From Sphingomonadales bacterium (GTDB lineage Bacteria; Pseudomonadota; Alphaproteobacteria; Sphingomonadales; Sphingomonadaceae): a stretch of 33,349 bases of DNA. The stretch spans positions 1 through 33,349 of the forward strand of contig JAIXZK010000012.1 of the NCBI GenBank assembly GCA_027489695.1. Reading direction: 5' to 3'. The first letter of the stretch is position 1; each line of letters begins with the position of its first letter. This document shows, piece by piece, positions 18,011-26,440 of this stretch. The notes beneath the pieces were generated by a model, which was not told the DNA's origin, did not search any database, and was given only the letters and a program-made list of their open reading frames with translations. Both the position numbers and the translations under genes were made by a program.

Positions 18011-19788
18011 GCGCGCCGCCAGGGCAGCAACCGCGCCGTCACCGACATCAGGAAGCGCACGTCGCCGGCACGGGTCTGGCCGGCATCGCGCAGCGGTACC
18101 GCGACAGCGAGATCGAGACGCAGCCGGTCGGCGATGCCGAGGCGGGCCCCTGCCCCCACCGATGCCAGCTGGCGCGGGCTGTCGACGGCGGCGCGGTTCC
18201 ACACCCATTCGCTGTCGATGAAGGCAAAGGGCTGCAGCGCCAGCCGCCGCTTCGCCGACACGGCGAAGGTATCGAGCCGCAGCTCGGCCTGAAAACCGAT
18301 GCCGCTCTCGCCGGCAAGCGCGCCGGGTTCATAACCGCGGCCGATGGTGAAATTGCCCGCCGAGAATTGTTCGAAGCTGAACACCGGCGCCGAGGCGATC
18401 TGGGCGCGCGGTTGCAGCGAAACCGTGAGCTTGGGCGCGAACCGCCATTCGGCGAGACCGGTGAAGCGCGCCACCGTCGCGGTCGGATCGCCATTGATCA
18501 GGCTGGGCGGCACGATCGTCCGGCACAGCGCCAGGTTGGCAAGGCAATTGGGGCTGGCGCCGAGCACCGCAAGCCCCTGGCGCAGTTCGAGGCTGCCGGC
18601 GAAATGCCAGGCGACACTGCCGCCGGGGCCACGGCCGACGAGATCGACGGCATCGAAATCGAGGCGGGTATAGAGCACCCGCAGCCGGTCCTGCGACAGC
18701 GGCAGGCCGCGGAAACTGACTTCCTGATCGACATAATCGAAGCCGATGGCGCCGGTGAGGCTGAGGGCCTGGCGCCGGACGAAGGGGTAGCTCGCCTCGA
18801 AATTGCCGAACAGCGACCGCGCCCGCACCGTCGTCACCTGCGGGCCGAGGCTGGGGTGCGTCCAGGCATGGGTGAAGCGCCCGCCGAGGCGCAGGCCGCG
18901 GCCGCCGATCGCGAAATCATGGCCGACCTGGATGACCTGCTGCTCGTCGAAATCGAGCGTCGAATAGCCCGAGACCATGGTGCGATCGCCCAGCCCGGTC
19001 AGGCCATAGACCTGGCCGCGCAGCTGCCCGACCCAGGGCCCGGTTTCGGACGGGGCGTAATTCTGGATATTGGCATCGAGCTCCACCGCCGTGCGGCGCA
19101 CCGCGATCTCGCCGATCATCTCGCCGGGCGCCGTGCCGGCCGGCTTCAACTGCAGCCGAACGTCGAGCCCCGGAATGTCACGCGCCAGCAGCAGCCAGCG
19201 CTCGGCGGCCAGCCGGTTGAACACCGCGCCGGTGGCGATATGGCCGAGATAGCGCGCCACCAGTGCTTCGCTGCGCCCGGCATCGCCGCGCACCCGCAGC
19301 GCCGTCAGCCGGGCGTAGAGCACTTCGAAGCGCACCTCGCCATTTTCGATCCGCTGCGCCGGCACCTGCACCGCGGCGAGATAACCCTGGCGGCGCAGCT
19401 GCGTCGCCACCGCGTCGCGGATCTCGCACAGCACCGAAATCGGCGCCTCGCGGCCGATCCAGGGCTCCCACAGCGGCGCGATGTCGGCCGGCGCGACGGG
19501 CCCGAGATTGTTGAAGACGGCGCGGGTCAGCGTCACCTTGATGCCGGCATAGGCCGGATCGTCGAGCGCACAGGCGCTGCGCTCGATATCGCCTTCGACC
19601 GTCAGGCGAGACGGCGTCGGCAGCGGCGCGCGGCGGCTGGGATCGATTTCCTCGCGGGTCGGCAGGCGCGCCCCCGTCGGCGCCGTCTGCGCCGCCGCCG
19701 GTGCGATTGCCGCGCCTGCCAGCAGCACGGCGAACAGGACAGCCTGCCTCGCCGCGTGCGACTCGCTCTGGCGCTGCGCCGTCCTCAC
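18007..19788 (-). CDS. TpsB / ShlB-FhaC-HecB family outer-membrane two-partner secretion transporter
   Basis: 593 aa, GTG start, signal peptide, POTRA-like N-terminus (ISVLCEIRDAVATQLRRQGYLAAVQVPAQRIENGEVRFEVLYARL), C-terminal beta-barrel-like region (LRLGGRFTHAW...GYEPGALAGESGIGFQAELRL). Directly upstream of and overlapping tpsA. Confidence 0.93.
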   Translation of the reverse strand: MRTAQRQSESHAARQAVLFAVLLAGAAIAPAAAQTAPTGARLPTREEIDPSRRAPLPTPSRLTVEGDIERSACALDDPAYAGIKVTLTRAVFNNLGPVAPADIAPLWEPWIGREAPISVLCEIRDAVATQLRRQGYLAAVQVPAQRIENGEVRFEVLYARLTALRVRGDAGRSEALVARYLGHIATGAVFNRLAAERWLLLARDIPGLDVRLQLKPAGTAPGEMIGEIAVRRTAVELDANIQNYAPSETGPWVGQLRGQVYGLTGLGDRTMVSGYSTLDFDEQQVIQVGHDFAIGGRGLRLGGRFTHAWTHPSLGPQVTTVRARSLFGNFEASYPFVRRQALSLTGAIGFDYVDQEVSFRGLPLSQDRLRVLYTRLDFDAVDLVGRGPGGSVAWHFAGSLELRQGLAVLGASPNCLANLALCRTIVPPSLINGDPTATVARFTGLAEWRFAPKLTVSLQPRAQIASAPVFSFEQFSAGNFTIGRGYEPGALAGESGIGFQAELRLDTFAVSAKRRLALQPFAFIDSEWVWNRAAVDSPRQLASVGAGARLGIADRLRLDLAVAVPLRDAGQTRAGDVRFLMSVTARLLPWRRA

Positions 19789-19930
19789 CCCTGATCCTGC
19801 CCCTTTGTCGCAAGGCTAACGGCACAATGCCGCAGTGTCACCTTACACATTTGATTTGTTGCCCGTCGGTTGGCGGCGCCTGATGGCGGCGCGCGGTTGT
19901 CGCCGCCCCCGGGCTTGGCTAGGCAGCGGC

Positions 19931-20977
19931 ATGACCGAACCCAATGCTCCCGACCGCCTGGTCCTGCGCCGCCCCGACGACTGGCATGTCCATCTGCGCG
20001 ATGGCGCCATGCTTGCCGATGTCGCCCGCCACACGGCGCGGCAGTTCGCCCGCGCCATCGTCATGCCCAATCTGAAGCCGCCGGTGACGACGGTCGCCGC
20101 CGCCGCCGCCTATCGCGAGCGCATTGTCGCCGCCACCGGCCCCGGCTTCACGCCGCTGATGACCTGCTATCTCCACGACGGCATCGCGCCCGACGAGCTG
20201 GTGCGTGGCCATGGCGAGGGCGTCTTCACCGCCGCCAAGCTTTACCCCGCCCATGCCACCACCAATTCGGCCGCCGGCGTCACCGATGTCCGCCACATCA
20301 CCGCCGCGCTCGAAGCGATGCAGCGGATCGGCATGCCGCTGCTGCTGCACGGTGAAGTCACCGACCATGGCACCGACATTTTCGACCGCGAAGCGGCGTT
20401 CATCGACCGGGTGCTGATCGGCCTGGTGCGCGACTTCCCGGCGCTGAAGATCGTTTTCGAACATATCACCACATACGAAGCCGTGGCCTTTGTGGAGGCA
20501 GGACCCGCAACGATTGCCGCGACGATCACGCCGCACCATCTGCTGATCAACCGCAACGCCATGTTCGAAGGCGGCATCCGCCCGCACGCCTATTGCCTGC
20601 CGGTTGCCAAGCGCGAGACGCACCGGCTGGCGCTGCGCCGCGCCGCCACCTCGGGCAATCCGAAATTCTTCCTCGGCACCGATTCGGCGCCGCACGCCGT
20701 CGGCGACAAGGAAAGCGCCTGCGGCTGCGCCGGCATCTTCAACGCGCCCTTCGCGCTGGAAAGCTATGCCCGGGTCTTCGAGGAGGAAGGCGTGCTCGAC
20801 CGGCTGCAGGGCTTTGCCTCCGAATTCGGCCCGGATTTCTATGGCCTGCCGCGCAACGCCGATTTCATCACGCTGGAACGCGCCGCGTCGCCGGTGCCGG
20901 CCCGCATCGCTGCCGCCGGCACCGAAGTGGTGCCCTTCCACGCCGGGGAAACGCTCGGCTGGCGGTTCGCCGGCTGA
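19931..20977 (+). CDS. pyrC: Dihydroorotase (type II, PyrC)
   Basis: MTEPNAPDRLVLRRPDDWHVHLRDGAML... with metal-binding HVHLRDG, KLYPAHATTNS, LLLHGEVTD, ITPHHLL, FFLGTDSAPH. The track ORF begins at 19835; ATG at 19931 is the better start. Confidence 0.96.
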   Translation: MTEPNAPDRLVLRRPDDWHVHLRDGAMLADVARHTARQFARAIVMPNLKPPVTTVAAAAAYRERIVAATGPGFTPLMTCYLHDGIAPDELVRGHGEGVFTAAKLYPAHATTNSAAGVTDVRHITAALEAMQRIGMPLLLHGEVTDHGTDIFDREAAFIDRVLIGLVRDFPALKIVFEHITTYEAVAFVEAGPATIAATITPHHLLINRNAMFEGGIRPHAYCLPVAKRETHRLALRRAATSGNPKFFLGTDSAPHAVGDKESACGCAGIFNAPFALESYARVFEEEGVLDRLQGFASEFGPDFYGLPRNADFITLERAASPVPARIAAAGTEVVPFHAGETLGWRFAG

Positions 20978-20993
20978 TTGCCACGGCGGCGGG

Positions 20994-21854
20994 TCAGGCC
21001 GCCAGCCGCCCCGCCTCCGCCATGGGAGCGCCATAGGCGATCAGCCAATGGCCGCCGGGATCGAGCGCGATGGCGGCGTCACCATCGGCGAGCCAGACGC
21101 TGCCGGCGCTGACCTCCGCGTTGCCGAGGCGGCCGCGACCCGCGAGCGCCACCACCCAGGCCGGGCGGCCGGCGCCGGCGCTCAGCCGGCCGGACCAGGG
21201 CCCGGCCAGCTCCTCGATAACGAACTTGCCGCCTTCGGCGCGGATGGCGCGCGCCGCGTCGATGCGGCGCGGCGCGGCATTGGGCCCGAACGGCGCCAGC
21301 CGTGCCGCCGCCAGCCCTTCATCAAGATGGAGTTCGCGCGGCCGGCCATAATCATAGAGCCGCCAGGTCAGATCGAGCGCCTGCTGGATTTCGACGAGCT
21401 GCAGCCCGGCGCCGAGCGCATGGACGGTGCCGCCCGGCACATAGAGCACATCGCCGGCGGCCACCGCGCGCCATTCCATCAGATCGACGATGCTGCCGTC
21501 GCGCGCCGCCGCCGCCACCGCGTCGGGCGTCAGGCCGGCGGCGAGGCCGATGCCGATGCTGGCACCGGGTTCGGCGGCCATCACGTACCAGGCCTCGTCC
21601 TTGCCGCGCGCCAAGCCGATGGCATGGGCGCCGGCGTCATCGGGATGGACCTGCACCGACAGGCGCTCGCTGGTGAACAGCATCTTGACGAGCAGTTCGT
21701 CGCCGCCGGGAACATCGCCGCCGCCTTCGAACCAGATTTCGCCGGTGCGGCGATCCCCGGCAGCGCCGGCCGCGGCATGGGCGGCGAGCGCCGCCGGCAG
21801 CGCGGTGACGCCCCAGGGCTTGGCCAGCCCACGCGGGGAAAGCTCGATCGGCAC
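20994..21854 (-). CDS. manA: Class I mannose-6-phosphate isomerase-like protein
   Basis: LSVQVHPDDAGAHAIGLARGKDEAWYVMAAEPGASIGIGLAAGLTP...GDVLYVPGGTVHALGAGLQLVEIQQALDLTWRLYDYGR. The track start at 21890 is TTG; GTG at 21854 preceded by GAGG looks more likely. Confidence 0.85.
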   Translation of the reverse strand: MPIELSPRGLAKPWGVTALPAALAAHAAAGAAGDRRTGEIWFEGGGDVPGGDELLVKMLFTSERLSVQVHPDDAGAHAIGLARGKDEAWYVMAAEPGASIGIGLAAGLTPDAVAAAARDGSIVDLMEWRAVAAGDVLYVPGGTVHALGAGLQLVEIQQALDLTWRLYDYGRPRELHLDEGLAAARLAPFGPNAAPRRIDAARAIRAEGGKFVIEELAGPWSGRLSAGAGRPAWVVALAGRGRLGNAEVSAGSVWLADGDAAIALDPGGHWLIAYGAPMAEAGRLAA

Positions 21855-21933
21855 AATCAGACCTCGGATACCACCAGAACAGGCCCCCAATGCCCGCTAA
21901 ACATGACATTTCGGAGCGCAACAAGGCCGCATT

Positions 21934-21982
21934 GGCAAGCCTGGCTTTGCCGCGCCACAGCAAAGCGGTCTTTGCATTGCAA
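21934..21982 (+). promoter_or_regulatory. Candidate leader/operator with overlapping, mutually exclusive hairpins in the manA-cysD divergent intergenic region
   Basis: GGCAA(21934-21938)/TTGCC(21947-21951); GCTTTGC(21944-21950)/GCAAAGC(21960-21966); GCAAAG(21960-21965)-CGGT-CTTTGC(21970-21975); TTGCA-T-TGCAA(21972-21982). Consecutive segments can pair alternately. Confidence 0.35.
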
Positions 21983-22083
21983 CAATCGCGCGCGATAGGC
22001 CGTGCTCCTGCCGCAACCGCGGCGATCGATCCTGCCGCCCCGGCGGCAAGCACCATGCCGCCACGGCGGGAAACGGACACGGA

Positions 22084-22980
22084 ATGCTGAGCCACCTGCA
22101 ACGACTGGAAGCCGAGAGCATCCATATCATGCGTGAAGTGGTGGCCGAGGCAGCGCGGCCGGTGTTCCTCTATTCGATCGGCAAGGATTCGTCGGTCATG
22201 CTGCACCTGGCGCGCAAGGCCTTTTACCCGGCGCCGCCGCCCTTCCCCTTCCTGCATGTCGCCACCGGCTGGGACTTCCGCGCGATGATCGAGCATCGCG
22301 ACCGCATCGCCGCCGAATATGGCCTCGACCTCCTCGTCCACCACAATGACGCCGCCGCCGCGGAAGGCGTGAACCCGTTCGACACGCCCACCCCCGTCTA
22401 TACCCGCCGCATGCTGACCGAGTCGCTGAAGACGGCGCTCGACGCCGGCCGCTATGACGCGATCTTCGGCGGCGGCCGCCGTGACGAAGAAAAGGCCCGC
22501 GCCAAGGAACGCATCTTCTCCTTCCGCTCGGCCAGCCATGAATGGGACCCGAAGAACCAGCGGCCGGAGCTGTGGAACCTCTACAACATGCGGCTGCGCG
22601 CCGGCGAAAGCTGCCGCGTCTTCCCGCTGTCGAACTGGACCGAGCTCGACATCTGGCAATATATCCTCGCCGAAAACATCCCGATCGTGCCGCTCTATCT
22701 CGCTGCGAAGCGCCCGACGGTGCTGCGCGACGGCATGCGGCTGATGGTCGATGACGAGCGCATGGTGATCGGCGCGCACGAGACCGTCGAGGAACGCTCG
22801 ATCCGCTTCCGTACGCTGGGCTGCTATCCGCTGTCCGGTTCGGTCGAGAGCGAGGCTGCCACCATTTCGGACGTGATCCAGGAAATGCTGCTCGCCCGCA
22901 CCTCCGAACGCCAGGGGCGGATGGTCGATCACGACGAATCGGCATCGATGGAGCGCAAGAAGCGCGAAGGCTATTTCTGA
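22084..22980 (+). CDS. cysD: Sulfate adenylyltransferase subunit 2 (ATP sulfurylase, CysD)
   Basis: [49 protein letters not shown]...[21 protein letters not shown]...[13 protein letters not shown]; full-length CysD pattern. Confidence 0.97.
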   Translation: MLSHLQRLEAESIHIMREVVAEAARPVFLYSIGKDSSVMLHLARKAFYPAPPPFPFLHVATGWDFRAMIEHRDRIAAEYGLDLLVHHNDAAAAEGVNPFDTPTPVYTRRMLTESLKTALDAGRYDAIFGGGRRDEEKARAKERIFSFRSASHEWDPKNQRPELWNLYNMRLRAGESCRVFPLSNWTELDIWQYILAENIPIVPLYLAAKRPTVLRDGMRLMVDDERMVIGAHETVEERSIRFRTLGCYPLSGSVESEAATISDVIQEMLLARTSERQGRMVDHDESASMERKKREGYF

Positions 22981-24905
22981 TGAACGCTCCCCCCGCCGCC
23001 AACACCTATCGCCCCGCCGAGGAAGCGCTGATCGAGCGCGACATCGCCGCCTATCTCGAAGCCCATGGCCGGAAGTCGCTGCTGCGCTTCATCACCTGCG
23101 GCTCGGTCGATGACGGCAAGTCGACGCTGATCGGCCGGCTGCTCTACGACACCGCGATGATCTTCGAGGACCAGCTGGCAGCGCTGGCCAGCGATTCGCG
23201 CAAGGTCGGCACCCAGGGGCAGAACCTCGATTTCGCCCTGCTCGTCGACGGCCTGTCGGCGGAGCGCGAACAGGGCATCACCATCGATGTCGCCTATCGC
23301 TTCTTCACCACCGAAAAACGCAAGTTCATCGTCGCCGACACGCCGGGGCACGAGCAGTTCACCCGCAACATGGTGACCGGCGCCTCCACCGCCGACCTCG
23401 CGGTGCTGCTGATCGATGCCCGCCGTGGCGTGCTCACCCAGACCCGCCGCCACGCATTCCTCGCCAATCTCGTCGGCGTCCGCCACTTCGTGCTGGCGGT
23501 CAACAAGATGGACCTCGTCGGGCATGACCAGGCGGTGTTCGATGCCATCGTCGCCGATTTCGACGCCTTCCGTCGCCAGATCGGCATTCCCGGCTTCACA
23601 GCCATTCCGATGGCGGCGCTTACCGGCGCCAACATCGTGCGCCGCGCCGATGAAATGCCCTGGTACCAGGGGCCGGCGCTGCTCGAACATCTCGAACAGG
23701 TGCCCGTCGAGCCGGCCAGCGCCGCCGGTTTCCGCCTGCCGGTGCAATGGGTCAACCGCCCCAATCTCGATTTCCGCGGCTTCACCGGCACGATCACCGC
23801 CGGCCGCATCCGCCCCGGCGATGCGGTACGGATCACCCCTGGCGGCGCCACCAGCCGCGTCGCCCGCATCGTCACTTTCGATGGCGACCGCGAGGAAGCC
23901 GGCGCCGGCGAAGCGATCACCCTGACCCTTGCCGACGAAGTCGATTGCTCGCGCGGCAGCGTCATCGCCGCCGCCGATGCGCCGCCGGAACTCGCCGACC
24001 AGTTCGAAGCGACCATCGTCTGGATGGCCGACGAGGCGCTCGTGCCCGGCCGTTCCTATTGGCTGAAGACCGGCGCCGTCACCGTGCCGGCCAGCCTCGC
24101 CGCGCCGAAATATGCCATCGACGTCAACACCATGGAGCATCTGGCAGCAAAGTCGCTGGAGCTGAACCACATCGGCGTCGCCACGGTGACGACGCACCGC
24201 GCCATCCCCTTCGCCCCCTATGCCGAGGACCGCGCATTGGGCGGTTTCATCCTGATCGACCGCGATTCCAACGCCACCGTCGGCGCCGGCACGCTGCACT
24301 TCGCGCTGCGCCGCTCGCAGAACGTCCATTGGCAGGCGCTCGACATCACCCGCGACGCCCATGCCGCCAACATGGGCCAGCGGCCGAAGCTGCTGTGGTT
24401 CACCGGCCTTTCCGGCGCCGGCAAGTCGACGATCGCCAACCTTGTCGAAAAGCGGCTGCACGCGCTGGGCCACAAGACTTTCCTGCTCGATGGCGACAAT
24501 GTCCGCCACGGCCTCAACAAGGATCTGGGCTTCACCGAAGCCGACCGCATCGAGAACATCCGCCGCGTCGGCGAAGTCGCCAAGCTGATGACCGACGCCG
24601 GCCTGGTTGTGCTGACCGCCTTCATCTCGCCGTTCCGCGCCGAACGTCGCATGGTGCGCGAGATGCTTACCGACGGCGAGTTCATCGAGATTTTCGTCGA
24701 TACGCCACTCAGCGTGGCCGAGGACCGCGACGTCAAGGGCCTCTACAAAAAGGCCCGCGCCGGCCAGCTGAAGAACTTCACCGGCATCGACAGCCCCTAT
24801 GAAGCCCCCGAAACTGCCGAAATCCACATCGACACGACGGCGATGACTCCCGAAGCCGCGGCAGCGCTGATCGTCGATCGGTTGCTGCCGGAATTGCGTC
24901 GCTAG
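22980..24905 (+). CDS. cysNC: Bifunctional sulfate adenylyltransferase subunit 1 / adenylylsulfate kinase (CysN-CysC fusion)
   Basis: N-terminal GTPase ([42 protein letters not shown]) and C-terminal APS kinase ([22 protein letters not shown]...[17 protein letters not shown]). ATG overlaps the cysD stop (TGATGA). Confidence 0.97.
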   Translation: MNAPPAANTYRPAEEALIERDIAAYLEAHGRKSLLRFITCGSVDDGKSTLIGRLLYDTAMIFEDQLAALASDSRKVGTQGQNLDFALLVDGLSAEREQGITIDVAYRFFTTEKRKFIVADTPGHEQFTRNMVTGASTADLAVLLIDARRGVLTQTRRHAFLANLVGVRHFVLAVNKMDLVGHDQAVFDAIVADFDAFRRQIGIPGFTAIPMAALTGANIVRRADEMPWYQGPALLEHLEQVPVEPASAAGFRLPVQWVNRPNLDFRGFTGTITAGRIRPGDAVRITPGGATSRVARIVTFDGDREEAGAGEAITLTLADEVDCSRGSVIAAADAPPELADQFEATIVWMADEALVPGRSYWLKTGAVTVPASLAAPKYAIDVNTMEHLAAKSLELNHIGVATVTTHRAIPFAPYAEDRALGGFILIDRDSNATVGAGTLHFALRRSQNVHWQALDITRDAHAANMGQRPKLLWFTGLSGAGKSTIANLVEKRLHALGHKTFLLDGDNVRHGLNKDLGFTEADRIENIRRVGEVAKLMTDAGLVVLTAFISPFRAERRMVREMLTDGEFIEIFVDTPLSVAEDRDVKGLYKKARAGQLKNFTGIDSPYEAPETAEIHIDTTAMTPEAAAALIVDRLLPELRR

Positions 24906-24920
24906 GGCGGAAGGCAGAAG

Positions 24921-25053
24921 AGGCCTCCGGCGGCTGGGGCCGTAGGCCCCAGACCCCATTTTGTTTTTTGGAACGATGCCGGCCAGCGGGCCTTCGTGAC
25001 CAGGCCGAAGGAAACGGGGTCTGGGGCCCAAGGCCCCAGCCGCCGGAGGCCCC
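24921..25053. repeat. Long inverted repeat (35-bp arms, 33/35 matching), REP/BIME-like
   Basis: Left arm 24923-24957 GCCTCCGGCGGCTGGGGCCGTAGGCCCCAGACCCC; right arm 25016-25050 is the reverse complement of GCCTCCGGCGGCTGGGGCCTTGGGCCCCAGACCCC. Each arm contains its own CTGGGGCC/GGCCCCAG hairpin. The spacer has a further CCTTCG/CGAAGG hairpin (24991-24996 / 25006-25011). Confidence 0.85.
24934..24969 (+). terminator. Rho-independent-like terminator of cysDNC within the left arm of the inverted repeat
   Basis: CTGGGGCC-GTA-GGCCCCAG stem followed by ACCCCATTTTGTTTTTTG. Confidence 0.55.
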
Positions 25054-25066
25054 CTTCTCTACCGCC

Positions 25067-26440
25067 TCAATGCTCCCGCCCGGTCCGCCAGGTGGCGCGC
25101 ATCAGCGGCTCGACCAGATAGCTCAGCACCGTCCGCTTCTCGAGCTTGACGAGGACTTCCACCGGCAGGCCCGGCGAGATCGGCGGGCGGCCGGGGCGGG
25201 CGGCCTCGATGGCGCGCAGTTCCGCCGCCGGCACGCGGACTTCGCCGGTGAAATAGGTGGCGCCGCTCTTTTCGTCCTGCATCGCATCGGCGGAAACGGT
25301 GACGAGCGTGCCGTCGATGGTCGGCAGATTGGCATCGCGCAGCGAGGGGAAGCGCACCTCGGTCAGCATGCCCGGCGCGATATCGTCGGCATCGTCGGGC
25401 GAAAACCGCGCCTGGACGACAAGTTCACGGTTTTCCGGAACCACGTTCATCAGCAATTGGCCCGGCGCCACCACGCCGCCGACGGTGAAGATCGACAATC
25501 CGACAACGCGGCCCGATGCCGGCGCGCGCACCACGGTCTGCGCCAGCCGCTCGTTCGCCTGGAAACGCTGCGGCGTGACTTCGTTCAGCCGGGTGGCGAC
25601 ATCGCGCAACCGCTGGTCGGCTTCCTCGATCAGGTTGCTGTCGAGCACCAGGCTCTGCATGCGGGCCTGGCCGATGGCTTCGCGGGCCTCGGCGATCTTG
25701 CTGGCAAAGCTGCCGACTTCGCCTTCCAGGCTCGATTCGGCGCGTTCCAGCGAGCGGATGGTGTTCTTGGAAGCAAAGCCCTTTTCGGCAAGCTCGCGCA
25801 TGCCGGTCAGCTGCTGCTGGATCGAGGTGCGCTGGTCGCGATTGGCGGCGAGTTCGGCGCGATAGCCTTCGATACGCGCCTGCGCCTGCGCCGCCTGCTG
25901 GCCGAGCACCAGCTTCTGCTGCTGCATGGCGGTACGCCGCGCTGTCAGCAGCGCCTGCTGGCTGCGCAGCGCCTCGGCGGCGATGCTGGCATCGGCGCCG
26001 GTCAACCGGGCATATTCCAGCGGCGCCGGCACCCGCGTCTGCCCGGCACGTTCGGCGAGCAGCCGCTCGCGCTCGGCGAGCAGCAGCAGATATTCGCGGG
26101 TCAGGCCGCGCTCGGTGGCCTCGATCGTGCCCTGCGCGATAGTGACCAGCGGCTGGCCCTGCTTGACGCGCTGGCCCTCCTTGATGTGGATGGCGGCGAT
26201 GGTGCCGCCTTCCTTGTGCTGGACGGCCTGGGTGCGGCCGGCGACGGCAACGCTGCCGCTGGCATAGGCGCCGGCATCGAGCGGCGTCAGCGCCGCCCAG
26301 CCGAGGAAACCGATGAAGAAGGCGCCGCCGATCCACCAGGCGATGCGACGATCGCCGGCGGGATTGTCGTCGGCGATGCCGCGCGACGCTGCCGGATCGA
26401 CGATGTCGGTGCCGGGAAGCAATTGGGGAACACTAGCCAT
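25067..26440 (-). CDS. HlyD/PrtE family type I secretion periplasmic adaptor (membrane fusion protein)
   Basis: RRIAWWIGGAFFIGFLGWAALTPLDAGAYASGSVAVAGRTQAVQHKEGGTIAAIHIKEGQRVKQGQPLVTI ... LTEVRFPSLRDANLPTIDGTLVTVSADAMQDEKSGATYFTGEVRV; adjacent to the ABC exporter. Confidence 0.94.
   Translation of the reverse strand: MASVPQLLPGTDIVDPAASRGIADDNPAGDRRIAWWIGGAFFIGFLGWAALTPLDAGAYASGSVAVAGRTQAVQHKEGGTIAAIHIKEGQRVKQGQPLVTIAQGTIEATERGLTREYLLLLAERERLLAERAGQTRVPAPLEYARLTGADASIAAEALRSQQALLTARRTAMQQQKLVLGQQAAQAQARIEGYRAELAANRDQRTSIQQQLTGMRELAEKGFASKNTIRSLERAESSLEGEVGSFASKIAEAREAIGQARMQSLVLDSNLIEEADQRLRDVATRLNEVTPQRFQANERLAQTVVRAPASGRVVGLSIFTVGGVVAPGQLLMNVVPENRELVVQARFSPDDADDIAPGMLTEVRFPSLRDANLPTIDGTLVTVSADAMQDEKSGATYFTGEVRVPAAELRAIEAARPGRPPISPGLPVEVLVKLEKRTVLSYLVEPLMRATWRTGREH

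Noticed and set aside
18011-18208. 66-codon N-terminal extension of the tpsA ORF
   Set aside because: Lies inside tpsB coding sequence, is Arg/Cys-rich and precedes a proper signal peptide at 18010; the ATGA overlap supports the later start.
22971-25031. 686-aa minus-strand ORF opposite cysNC
   Set aside because: Antisense to the unambiguous CysN-CysC coding frame.
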